64,000 bases of DNA, taken from assembly GCF_004362245.1 (NCBI RefSeq), contig NZ_SNWM01000005.1, forward strand, positions 310,001 through 374,000, read 5' to 3'. How positions within the stretch are numbered: the first letter of the stretch is position 1; each line of letters opens with the position of its first letter. The notes under the pieces were generated by a model. The model did no database searches. It had not been told where the DNA came from and was given only the letters and a program-made list of their open reading frames with translations. The DNA comes from Pedobacter duraquae. Lineage in GTDB: Bacteria > Bacteroidota > Bacteroidia > Sphingobacteriales > Sphingobacteriaceae. Both the position numbers and the translations under genes were made by a program. Of this stretch, positions 1 through 8,438 are shown in pieces.

Positions 1-2139
1 TGTTAATATGTTCGTGGCAGTATCAGTCTTTAAGGCAATCGATAAGGCCAAAGAAATATAGTCCTCCTCGGTTAGTTTTATGCCTTTCGGTGGCGACTGC
101 AATTGCCAGATGTTATAAATATTCTTAGCGGCATTTGCACTCAGGTAAACGCTTTGATAAGCGCTAAATAATATCTTTTTATTGTTAGCCGCAGACTGTG
201 CCTCCATTGCATTCCAGAGAATAGTTTCTAAACCGACACTTTGTTTTGCTCTGTCTTCAGGCAAGAGATATGTCCAATAGAGATTATTTATATATCCTGT
301 TATCACCTTTAAATTCATCTCGTTTGTTTCCAGAATCAGACATTTTTTAAATAGCTCAAGTAAATCTTCAGGCTTATTCGTATTTCCAGAAAGCGTATTT
401 TCATAAGCATTTATGTATATAGAAGCTCTTTCCAGGGCGCTGTTACGGGCAAATGCATCCTTAAACAAAAGAGGATCTTCAGGAAAAAGTCCATATCCCG
501 TTCCGTCAGCATTAAATAAAATGTACTGTGGCTTATCTAAGCCCAACATAGAATCTATTTCCAGTGTTTGGTTCGTCATATTAACAACAATCGTACGCGT
601 GCTGCCCGGATAAAACAATTTGAGCGTGAATGACTGTGGCCAGGTACGCTGACTTCCACTTTCTGCGACTTGCGTAATACTGAAATGGCTAATCTTATTA
701 TCTCTAATGTCCATCTTATAACTAAACACCGGACGCCCTGGTTGATTTACCCACACCTTATTCCAGGCATACAGATCCCTGCTTGTTTTTCTACTCAATA
801 TGCCGATAAGATCGTCCCAGGTTGCATTTCGAAAAGCGAAGGTGGTCAAATATTCCCTTATTCCTTGTTGAAATTTATCAGCACCCATCATAGATTCCAG
901 CTGCCTCATCATAATGGGCGCTTTGTGGTAAATAATGTTGCCATACAGTGATCCTGCATCCTGAAGATTATCAAGTTGCTGACGAATTGGATTGGCACCT
1001 AATGTTCTGTCGACACCGTATGCCGCAGGATAGTGGTCCTGAAGAAACTTAAGATCAAATGTACTTTTGCCCATCAGCTTTTCTGTAACCTTATCAGCCA
1101 TAAAATTGGCAAACACCTCTTTCATCCAAACATCGTTAAACCACTTCATCGTTACTAAATCGCCAAACCACATGTGTGCCGTCTCGTGAGAAATTAGATT
1201 GGAGCGGGAAATAAATTGGTCTTTGGTCGATCCTTCGTCTAAAAATAAACTGGATGCTTTATAATCAACTGTTCCCGGGTGTTCCATGCCGCCAAATTGA
1301 AAATCTGGAATTGCATTAAATCCCACTGATTGAAATGGGTAAGGAATGCCCGTCCATTTTTCCAAAAAGGTCAATGCATCCAAATGTGCCGTAAAGATGC
1401 TATCAACGCTATACTGTATTTTTTTGAAATCTGTCTCACGATGCAGGAAAGTCATTGGCTTATTTGAGCGTACCTGGCTTACTTTTTTGAATTTCCCTGC
1501 GGTAAATGAGAAAAGATAAGTTGGTAACTTATCTGAATTAGAAAATCTATAGGTACTGGTCATTCCGTTGTTTATAGAATCCTGCAGTTTTCCATTAGCC
1601 AATGCACTCCAGCCACTGGGTACAGTAAGGTCGAGCTTGAATCTGGCTTTGAGGTCAGGTTGATCAAAACAAGGAAACATGGTTCTTGCGTGATCTGGTA
1701 CAAAAAGTGCGTATAGATAATCGTCGTTTCTGTTGAGCGAAGTGCTACCTGCAATAAATTTGATGTCGATTTTATTCCGTCCTTTAATTAGTTGCTTGCC
1801 TTCAATTACCAGGTGTTCGTGTTTCCAATTTTTACCAACCTCAGCGCCATTGATAAACAAGCTTTTTATGTCTTCAGCGTTCGATTTAAAATCCAATTGC
1901 AAAATCTCAGGAACACTCTTCAGGTCAAATTCAATCTGCTCGACGCCAATAATATCCTGACTTTTAGCAGCTGGTATTACTAAGTTTATGTTGTATTGTA
2001 TATTGCTTAATAGCGCCGCGCGCGATTTTGCAAGGGAAAGAGAGACGCCGTTTTCTATAACAGCACTTTTTGAGCCAGGTTGAGCAAATGTCGACGTAGA
2101 AAAGCACAATAGGATAATTAATTTGTTTAATGATTTCAT
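1..2139 (-). CDS. M1 family zinc aminopeptidase, secreted (C-terminus beyond window)
   Basis: The frame stays open from an ATG at 2139 to the left edge (713 codons), so the protein is cut by the window; M1 enzymes of this group are usually about 850 residues. It starts with a signal peptide (KSLNKLIILLCFSTSTFAQ). The zinc site is complete: HETAH at residues 318-322, then exactly 18 residues and a glutamate (HExxH-x18-E). The substrate-anchoring GAMEN motif reads GGMEH near residue 283, a variation seen in the sequence. The family removes N-terminal residues from peptides. Its start overlaps the transporter stop (ATGA), so it is the last visible gene of the pxp operon. This suggests peptide breakdown coupled to 5-oxoproline use, which is inference. 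Confidence 0.93.
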   Translation of the reverse strand, partial: MKSLNKLIILLCFSTSTFAQPGSKSAVIENGVSLSLAKSRAALLSNIQYNINLVIPAAKSQDIIGVEQIEFDLKSVPEILQLDFKSNAEDIKSLFINGAEVGKNWKHEHLVIEGKQLIKGRNKIDIKFIAGSTSLNRNDDYLYALFVPDHARTMFPCFDQPDLKARFKLDLTVPSGWSALANGKLQDSINNGMTSTYRFSNSDKLPTYLFSFTAGKFKKVSQVRSNKPMTFLHRETDFKKIQYSVDSIFTAHLDALTFLEKWTGIPYPFQSVGFNAIPDFQFGGMEHPGTVDYKASSLFLDEGSTKDQFISRSNLISHETAHMWFGDLVTMKWFNDVWMKEVFANFMADKVTEKLMGKSTFDLKFLQDHYPAAYGVDRTLGANPIRQQLDNLQDAGSLYGNIIYHKAPIMMRQLESMMGADKFQQGIREYLTTFAFRNATWDDLIGILSRKTSRDLYAWNKVWVNQPGRPVFSYKMDIRDNKISHFSITQVAESGSQRTWPQSFTLKLFYPGSTRTIVVNMTNQTLEIDSMLGLDKPQYILFNADGTGYGLFPEDPLLFKDAFARNSALERASIYINAYENTLSGNTNKPEDLLELFKKCLILETNEMNLKVITGYINNLYWTYLLPEDRAKQSVGLETILWNAMEAQSAANNKKILFSAYQSVYLSANAAKNIYNIWQLQSPPKGIKLTEEDYISLALSIALKTDTATNILT

Positions 2140-3314
2140 TGCAGAATATTTAATATTGTTCCATAACCCATATACACCATAATCACCACTACGCCAGCAC
2201 CCGCCAGCGTTAGCCACAGGGGTTGCTTATAAGTTGAAACGATTTTGTACCGGTATGCGGCCAATAACATAACCCCAAGTGCGATTGGTAAGATAAGACC
2301 GTTAATTGCACCTACGGCAAGTAATATTTTTACTGGCTTTCCAATCAACAAAAAGATCGCACAGGAAACGAGTATAAAGATGATCGTAATCAGTCGATTG
2401 TATTTAAGTATTTTAGGATGGAAACTTTTAATAAAAGATATAGAAGTATAGGCAGAGCCTACAACAGAAGATATTCCTGCTGCCCAGATTACGAGTCCGA
2501 AAATCTTGTAACCAAGCTGTCCGCTGGCGAGCTGGAATACAGACGCGGCAGGGTTACCTGGGTCGAGCTTTGCACCAGTGCTGACCACACCTAACGCAGC
2601 TATAAACAGCAAGATCCGCATTATTGATGCAAGTCCTATAGCGCTTAGTGCCCCCTTGTTTACTGAGCGCAAATTGTCGATACCTGTTTGTCTGGCATCG
2701 AGCAGTCGATGTGCACCGGAGAACGTAATGTAACCTCCTACAGTTCCGCCCACAATAATCAGAACGGCACTAAAGCTGAATTGTGTTGGGTTAATCGAGC
2801 GAGCCGCAGCTTCTGCCAGAGGTGGGTCGCTGATGTAAGCAATAAATAGTGCGAGTCCTATCTTTAACAAGCCCATAGTTTTTGCAAACAGATCCATTGC
2901 CTTTCCAGCCTCCTTGTATACAAAGATGCCGATAGCAATCACAGCACTAATCATAGCTCCCTGCCCGGTACTGATGCCAAAAAGCACGTTCATCCCTAAA
3001 CCCGCACCGGCAATGTTTCCAATATTAAACGCCAATCCTCCTAGAAACACCAGAAATGACAGGAAATAGCCTAGTCCCGGAAAAACCTGGTTTGCAATAT
3101 CCTGGGCGGGTTTATCAGCAACAGCTATAATCCGCCAGATGTTGAGTTGGGCTATAGCATCAAGAACAACAGATAATAGGATCACAAAGCCAAAGCTCGC
3201 GCCCAGTTGTTCTGTAAACACAGCTGTTTGAGTTAGAAAGCCAGGCCCGATAGCCGATGAAGCCATCAAAAAGGCTGCGCCGATCAGGATACTCCAATTT
3301 GTTTTCTTTTTCAT
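2136..3314 (-). CDS. NRAMP-fold transporter linked to 5-oxoprolinase (YcsG-like)
   Basis: A 392-residue membrane protein with about eleven hydrophobic segments and an NRAMP-like layout. The TM1 metal motif DPGN is replaced by GPGF (in SAIGPGFLTQTA), and the TM6 region reads GGYITFSGAHRLLD with no metal-binding methionine. It therefore probably does not carry Mn or Fe. It overlaps pxpA upstream and the M1 peptidase downstream by ATGA junctions. Bacillus subtilis has an NRAMP-family gene (ycsG) in its ycsF/kip 5-oxoprolinase region, so the linkage is conserved over a long distance. Import of 5-oxoproline or a related compound is inference from context. Confidence 0.8.
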   Translation of the reverse strand: MKKKTNWSILIGAAFLMASSAIGPGFLTQTAVFTEQLGASFGFVILLSVVLDAIAQLNIWRIIAVADKPAQDIANQVFPGLGYFLSFLVFLGGLAFNIGNIAGAGLGMNVLFGISTGQGAMISAVIAIGIFVYKEAGKAMDLFAKTMGLLKIGLALFIAYISDPPLAEAAARSINPTQFSFSAVLIIVGGTVGGYITFSGAHRLLDARQTGIDNLRSVNKGALSAIGLASIMRILLFIAALGVVSTGAKLDPGNPAASVFQLASGQLGYKIFGLVIWAAGISSVVGSAYTSISFIKSFHPKILKYNRLITIIFILVSCAIFLLIGKPVKILLAVGAINGLILPIALGVMLLAAYRYKIVSTYKQPLWLTLAGAGVVVIMVYMGYGTILNILQ

Positions 3315-4072
3315 CTACGGAATGTTTCAATTGTAATTCCATTATTCTTCAATCCTAAGCTGATTGATTTAGCGAACGCTACAGCATGTGCTCCATCGCC
3401 ATGAAGGCAAACCGTTTCGGCCTTCATGGTAACAATATTTTGCTGGACTGAGATAACTTGCTGATGTTTCGCCATCATCAAGACTTGATCCAGTGCCGAC
3501 TGCGCATCTTCCAACAGCGCATTTTTTTGACTGCGAGGCGTAAGGGTGCCGTCATCCTGATAGCTGCGATCGGCAAATACTTCAGATGCCGAATAAAGCC
3601 CGGCGGCGTTCGCAGCCTTTATCATTTCGCTGCCAGAGAGTGCATATAGTATTAACTGAGGGTCAAAATCCTTCACTGCCTGCACAATGGCTTCTGCCAA
3701 AGCATAATCTTTTGCTGCCATATTGTAAAGTGCGCCATGTGGCTTAACATGATTTAACTTTCCCTTTGCCGCCTTTACGAACCCATGTAGTGCGCCAATT
3801 TGGTAAAGCGTAATTTGGTATGCTTCGGCAGGAGAGATTTTCAGCTCACGCCGGCCAAAACCTTGTAAGTCGGGGAGCCCCGGATGGGCGCCTACAGCAA
3901 TTCCTTTTTGTATTGCCATGGATACAGTGTTTTGCATTACTGCGGGATCTCCGGCATGAAAACCACAAGCGATATTTGCCGAAGTAATATAATCCATTAG
4001 TATGGCATCTTCCGGACTTTGGTAGTTGCCAAATCCTTCGCCAAGATCGCAGTTTAAGTCAATTGTTTGCAT
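3311..4072 (-). CDS. pxpA: 5-oxoprolinase subunit A (LamB/YcsF family)
   Basis: A 253-residue protein starting MQTIDLNCDLGEGFG, the family signature, followed by ANIACGFHAGDP, GAHPGLPD and VKPHGALYN. PxpA works with PxpB and PxpC in ATP-dependent opening of 5-oxoproline (pyroglutamate) to glutamate in the cytoplasm. The ATG at 4072 is preferred over a TTG at 4078; it lies two bases after the pxpC stop. Its own stop overlaps the transporter start (ATGA). Length is normal for the family and nothing looks damaged. Confidence 0.96.
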   Translation of the reverse strand: MQTIDLNCDLGEGFGNYQSPEDAILMDYITSANIACGFHAGDPAVMQNTVSMAIQKGIAVGAHPGLPDLQGFGRRELKISPAEAYQITLYQIGALHGFVKAAKGKLNHVKPHGALYNMAAKDYALAEAIVQAVKDFDPQLILYALSGSEMIKAANAAGLYSASEVFADRSYQDDGTLTPRSQKNALLEDAQSALDQVLMMAKHQQVISVQQNIVTMKAETVCLHGDGAHAVAFAKSISLGLKNNGITIETFRR

Positions 4073-4074
4073 AA

Positions 4075-5070
4075 TCAAATTTCTACTTTAAGTTCCACCG
4101 CCCGTGTTAGTCTGGCTAGATCTCGTTCACGCCGAATGGCCAAGTCTTCCGCTTCCTGTCTGCTTATTTCAATAAATCGAAAGGTGTCTCCAGGTCTTAG
4201 TTGCGCGCATAATGGAAGGTCAACCAATGCAACCTGAGCGATACGGGGATAGCCACCCGTTGTCTGGCAATCTGCCATTAATAATATCATACCTCCATCT
4301 CCGCTAACCTGGACAGTCCCAGGACAGATTGCCGTGCTCAAAAGTTCTTGTTGTCTAACACGTTTCATCTTGGCACCACCTAATTGATAACCCATCCTAT
4401 TGCTTTTTGCCCCTACTGAAAACTCTGCGCTGAGCAGATCTAATATTGATTGCGCATCAAACCAGCCAAATTCTCTTCCAGGAACTATCCGAATTTCATA
4501 AAGATGACCAGGAAGCATTTTTCTTTTTGCGATGCTCCACTTCGGATAATTGATCCGGTCACCGCATAAGAATTTTAAAAACGCTAAAGACACATCGCTG
4601 AGTTGTTTAGCATTGTTTAATAGGTCACCTTTCTTCAACACACGACCCAGGTAGCCACCAAAGCCCGCTGGAAGGTAAGTGCTTTTGCTTCCCATCACCA
4701 ATGGAACATCCCAGCCTCCAGCAATTGCCAGATAGATCCGCGCACCATAGACAGCGTGGTTTATCAAAATAATGTTCCCTGCGGGGATAAATAGCGGGCG
4801 CTCCATTGGCAACGTTTCTTCGTTCACAGTTAATATTGATCCCGATCCTGCGTAAGCAATAAGGAGATCTGTTTTGGATTCAATAGCTGCATCGCCATAA
4901 GTAAATTCAATTGTAGCACAATCGTCCTGATTTCCGAGAGCTTTATTAGCTACTCTTGCGGATAACGAATCCATCGCCCCCGACTGGGGTATAGCTTCAG
5001 ACAAATAACTCATACGGCCAAGATCCTGGATGGTGCTAAGTACCCCGGTTTTTAGAACCTTAATTTTCAT
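4075..5070 (-). CDS. pxpC: 5-oxoprolinase subunit C (biotin-dependent carboxylase-like, KipA family)
   Basis: A 331-residue protein beginning MKIKVLKTGVLSTIQDLGR, the typical opening of the PxpC/KipA family (also named AHS2 domain). Further family marks are GAMDSLSARVAN and, near the C-terminus, SDGGMILLMADCQTTGGYPRI in slightly varied form. It forms the catalytic complex with PxpB. Its start overlaps the end of pxpB by 11 bases, which suggests translational coupling. Annotation pipelines often call this family an allophanate hydrolase subunit; the pxpB-pxpC-pxpA arrangement argues for 5-oxoprolinase. Confidence 0.95.
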   Translation of the reverse strand: MKIKVLKTGVLSTIQDLGRMSYLSEAIPQSGAMDSLSARVANKALGNQDDCATIEFTYGDAAIESKTDLLIAYAGSGSILTVNEETLPMERPLFIPAGNIILINHAVYGARIYLAIAGGWDVPLVMGSKSTYLPAGFGGYLGRVLKKGDLLNNAKQLSDVSLAFLKFLCGDRINYPKWSIAKRKMLPGHLYEIRIVPGREFGWFDAQSILDLLSAEFSVGAKSNRMGYQLGGAKMKRVRQQELLSTAICPGTVQVSGDGGMILLMADCQTTGGYPRIAQVALVDLPLCAQLRPGDTFRFIEISRQEAEDLAIRRERDLARLTRAVELKVEI

Positions 5071-5785
5071 CGTTGTGGGCTTTTAGGTACTCGAATTCTT
5101 TCATTGTGACAGGCTTAAAAACAACTTCATATCCCGACTGTAATAAGGACGGTTGCTGGCGTTCAGCGTCAAACATTCGTAATGGGGTTCTGCCAATTAT
5201 CTGCCAGCCTCCTGGAGTGTCCAATGAATATATTCCTGTTTGCGCACCTGCAATCCCAACTGAGCCCGCCTTTACAATTGCACGCGGTTGTGTTTTTCTA
5301 GGCATGTTTAGTTCTGGATTCATGCCCCCTAAATATGCAAATCCAGGTACAAACCCAATCATGTGAACATAGTATGTGGCTGAGCTGTGGAATTCGATAA
5401 TTTCTGCTGATGTTAGTTTTTTAGCAGTAGCAACAAGATCAAGATCCGGACCCATGGTTCCCCCGTAGCATACAGGCACTACTATCTTTGTCGGCATAAC
5501 TTCATCGAGGTTAGTTTCAATTGCCAAATTTTTTAGATAGTGTGTAATTTTATCAAAATTGGATAGCCCTGGTAAACCTGCACCGAAAAGAGTCACTGGA
5601 TCATAAAACACAGTTAATGATGTATATGCAGCCACAGTAGTAATCATTCCAGGGAAAGGATATCTGGAAATCGTTTCATTAAACCTTCGGATTTTGCCTG
5701 CCAAAATCAAATTAATTTCTTCCCCAAATACCACCGTTACCGCTCCTTCATTTAATGCGTATATATCGATGAATAAATTAGTCAT
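5060..5785 (-). CDS. pxpB: 5-oxoprolinase subunit B (KipI/AHS1 family)
   Basis: A 241-residue protein and first gene of the operon. Family features include the segment VPVCYGGTMGPDLD, then GFVPGFAYLGGMNPEL, PRAIVKAGSVGIAG and TPGGWQIIGRTPL. PxpB pairs with PxpC. In Bacillus the homologue KipI was first known as an inhibitor of the sporulation kinase KinA, but beside pxpC and pxpA the metabolic role is the better reading. About 150 bases separate its start from the divergent small gene at 5940; no clear TAnnTTTG promoter was found on this strand. Confidence 0.95.
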   Translation of the reverse strand: MTNLFIDIYALNEGAVTVVFGEEINLILAGKIRRFNETISRYPFPGMITTVAAYTSLTVFYDPVTLFGAGLPGLSNFDKITHYLKNLAIETNLDEVMPTKIVVPVCYGGTMGPDLDLVATAKKLTSAEIIEFHSSATYYVHMIGFVPGFAYLGGMNPELNMPRKTQPRAIVKAGSVGIAGAQTGIYSLDTPGGWQIIGRTPLRMFDAERQQPSLLQSGYEVVFKPVTMKEFEYLKAHNDEN

Positions 5786-5939
5786 GGGTTAGAAAGAGGT
5801 TTGGTACTTGATTTTAAAAATACAGTATGTCCATGATAATTAGTGCTGTTTTCATAATTGTTTTTTTATTTACTCGGTGATGGCGCTGTGTTTTTTAAAC
5901 TTATCCTGCAGCGGATTGTTAAGCTTTAAATAGATAACT

Positions 5940-6173
5940 ATGGAAAAATATTTGTTTGAAGGAGAAATACAAGGGCAGTATAAGTCTTTAGAGATCTATC
6001 CAAAACCTGAACTTCCAAATCAATATCTGGTACACTGGGACGGATTTCAGGTAGGTACTATAAAAAAAGAGAAAAATATCTGGCATAGTGATGATGCTTC
6101 GTTGGCCGATTTTGTTGGCGAGATTGGAGCCTTCATCGATAAGCATGAAGCGGCAATAAAAGCCGAAAAGTAA
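5940..6173 (+). CDS. small conserved-type hypothetical protein, 77 aa
   Basis: A 77-residue, mixed-charge soluble protein with no signal peptide or membrane segment. It opens MEKYLFEGEIQGQYK and contains a beta-rich stretch (YLVHWDGFQVGTIKK) followed by an amphipathic C-terminal helix (DKHEAAIKAEK). I do not recognise a family. A clear ATG, the position in the divergent region before pxpB and the coding-like composition support it as real. It somewhat resembles in layout the 70-residue protein at 47152-47364 (short beta sheet plus C-terminal helix), but homology is not shown. Confidence 0.6.
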   Translation: MEKYLFEGEIQGQYKSLEIYPKPELPNQYLVHWDGFQVGTIKKEKNIWHSDDASLADFVGEIGAFIDKHEAAIKAEK

Positions 6174-6277
6174 ATTAAGCCCTCCCGGGTCACTATGCTG
6201 TGTAAAGCTTAAGACCTTAAATTGGTGTCAAATGATATTTGTTTAGTAGCCTTTCAAAGCAAGTACATGCCAAAATC

Positions 6278-6307
6278 TTGTATGATCTAACTAAAATAGT
6301 ACATTTG
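6278..6307 (+). promoter_or_regulatory. Bacteroidota-type promoter for the MarR-GNAT gene
   Basis: TTG at 6278-6280 and TACATTTG at 6300-6307 are separated by 19 bases. This matches the -33 TTG / -7 TAnnTTTG pattern of the primary sigma factor in Bacteroidota. The start codon follows at 6331, leaving a very short leader. Confidence 0.7.
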
Positions 6308-6330
6308 CATAATTGATTATGTAATTAGCT

Positions 6331-7299
6331 ATGGGAATGGATTTATTTGAAAAGACAGGTAAAATGGCATTAGGAAGTCGTCTTAGATTGCTAACCGCCA
6401 AGGTAACTGAAGATGCTGGAAATATTTATGAGCTGTATAGCGTAGAATTTTCCCCTAAATGGTTTCCGGTATTTTTTGTGTTGGCTGAAGATGGTGAAAA
6501 TACGATCACAGAACTAGCCCTTGCTATAGGACATTCCCAACCGTCCGTTACAAAAATTATTCAGGAAATGACTGCGGCAGGCTTAGTTGCTGAAAATAGA
6601 AACTCATCAGACAAACGGCGGACTCTAGTGGCTTTAACCGAAAAAGGGATGTCGATTTCTGCCCGTATAAAAATCCAATGTGCCGATGTGGAGGCTGCGA
6701 TTGATGGAATTATTTCAGAGGCAAAAATTAATCTGTGGGAGGCTATTCAGGAGTGGGAACAGCTTCTCAATCAAAAGTCGTTATTCAAAAGAGTGGCGGA
6801 ACAAAAGAAACTACGCGAAAGTAGAGATGTTGAAATTGTGCCTTATCAAGATAAATATCAAACAGCTTTTCGCAGCCTCAATGAAGAGTGGATTTCTGCT
6901 TACTTTAAAATGGAGGCAGCAGATTACAAAGCGCTGGATCATCCAACAGAATATATTCTTAACAAAGGAGGTCAAATATTTGTAGCGCTATATAATAATG
7001 AACCCGTTGGTGTATGTGCCCTGATAAAAATGAACGATCCTGATTATGATTTCGAACTTGCCAAAATGGCTGTATCACCTAAAGTTCAGGGAAAGAACAT
7101 TGGTTGGCTATTAGCCCAAAAGATCATCACAGCAGCAAAACATGCAGGTGCAGGCAATATATACCTTGAAAGTAATACCGCGTTAAAACCAGCAATTAAT
7201 CTTTATCATAAACTTGGTTTTAAAAAGGTCTTTGGACGTACTACACCTTACGAACGCTGCAACATCCAAATGGAACTGAATTTGAAAGACATCGCATAA
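6331..7299 (+). CDS. MarR-family regulator fused to a GNAT acetyltransferase
   Basis: A 322-residue fusion. The N-terminal half is a MarR winged helix: ALAIGHSQPSVTKIIQEM is the recognition region, and NRNSSDKRRTLVALTEKG the wing. The C-terminal half, from about residue 165, is a GNAT fold with the acetyl-CoA loop VSPKVQGKNIGWLLAQKI and the C-terminal NLYHKLGFKKV. This two-domain design is known in many bacteria. The acetylated substrate cannot be told from sequence. It ends 3 bases before the esterase gene, so the two are probably co-transcribed. Confidence 0.9.
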   Translation: MGMDLFEKTGKMALGSRLRLLTAKVTEDAGNIYELYSVEFSPKWFPVFFVLAEDGENTITELALAIGHSQPSVTKIIQEMTAAGLVAENRNSSDKRRTLVALTEKGMSISARIKIQCADVEAAIDGIISEAKINLWEAIQEWEQLLNQKSLFKRVAEQKKLRESRDVEIVPYQDKYQTAFRSLNEEWISAYFKMEAADYKALDHPTEYILNKGGQIFVALYNNEPVGVCALIKMNDPDYDFELAKMAVSPKVQGKNIGWLLAQKIITAAKHAGAGNIYLESNTALKPAINLYHKLGFKKVFGRTTPYERCNIQMELNLKDIA

Positions 7300-7302
7300 T
7301 TT

Positions 7303-8148
7303 ATGAAATTAACACTCCTAGTTTTTTTAATATTATTATCCTTGGGCACAGTCGCTCAAGATGAACAAAATCGGCGAAAAACACCCTTTGTTCTGGGATC
7401 TATCGAAACAGTACACTCAAAAATTTTAGGGGAAGACAGAGTTCTTAACATATACCTTCCTGAGGATTATAATGAGAAATTAAAGTACCCGGTTATCTAT
7501 CTCCTGGATGGATCGGCGGATGAGGATTTCATTCATGTTGTTGGGATTGTTCAATTCAATACGTTTTCCTGGATCAATAGAATCCCAAAATCCATTGTAG
7601 TTGGTATCGCGAATAAACAACGCAAATATGATTTTACACCCCCTAGCAATCGTGTAGGTGATCAAAAGCTTATTCCTAAAAATGGAGGCTCCGCGCAGTT
7701 CATTGCATTCATAGAAAAAGAGTTGCAGCCTTATGTAGAAAAGCACTATAGTACGGGCCATACGAGAACAATCATCGGTCAGTCTCTGGGCGGGCTTTTG
7801 GCAACTGAAATTCTTTTTACCAAACCAGAACTATTCGACAAGTACGTCATTATCAGTCCAAGTCTTTGGTGGCAAGATGGTGCTTTACTAAAAAGTCAAC
7901 CCCAGATTCTGAAGAACAGCTTTAAGCAGCATTTGGCTATCTATATTGGGGTGGGAAAGGAGGGCTCTATAGATGGCTCTACAACCCATATAATGGAGCA
8001 TGACGCAAAATTATTATATCAGAAAATCAAACTAGGTCATTCCGGAACCGTAAAAGTAAATTTCAATTACTTACCCGAGGAGAACCATGCAACAGTGACT
8101 CACCAGGCAATTTTTAATGCATTCAGGACTCTATATCCAAAGAAGTAA
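7303..8148 (+). CDS. secreted alpha/beta-hydrolase (putative esterase, EstD/Fes-like)
   Basis: A 281-residue protein with a signal peptide (MKLTLLVFLILLSLGTVAQ). It has the esterase-family lead LGEDRVLNIYLPEDYN and KYPVIYLLDGSADEDF, the nucleophile elbow GQSLGG, followed by ISPSLWW, and a likely catalytic histidine in PEENHATV near the C-terminus. The family includes siderophore esterases and general carboxylesterases; the substrate is not predictable here. It follows the MarR-GNAT gene by 3 bases. About 290 bases of unassigned sequence follow before the next gene. Confidence 0.88.
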   Translation: MKLTLLVFLILLSLGTVAQDEQNRRKTPFVLGSIETVHSKILGEDRVLNIYLPEDYNEKLKYPVIYLLDGSADEDFIHVVGIVQFNTFSWINRIPKSIVVGIANKQRKYDFTPPSNRVGDQKLIPKNGGSAQFIAFIEKELQPYVEKHYSTGHTRTIIGQSLGGLLATEILFTKPELFDKYVIISPSLWWQDGALLKSQPQILKNSFKQHLAIYIGVGKEGSIDGSTTHIMEHDAKLLYQKIKLGHSGTVKVNFNYLPEENHATVTHQAIFNAFRTLYPKK

Positions 8149-8438
8149 CCATTTAACATAATCTAAATCATAATCCATCAAGTTGACGGTAAATCAAAGC
8201 GTGAAAAATAGTCCCGATACACCACGGAACCGGTAACTTTTTTTCTCATCTATCGCAGCTCAATAATCAAGTCTGCCAAACTCACTATACACAAGTTGTT
8301 TCAACTCGTTATTCCTCAGGGTTCTGGAAAAGATTGTGAATAATTCGCACTTTGGCACCATCTGTGCAATTCGCAGTATACAAAATTACCAATGCTGATA
8401 ATCAAGTCTCAATTTTCAATCGGTAATAAAAGAATACT

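Noticed and set aside
413..1983. Several plus-strand frames of 60-93 codons opposite the M1 aminopeptidase
   Set aside because: They lie antisense inside a clearly coding frame with a complete zinc site; their translations have no domain or signal features.
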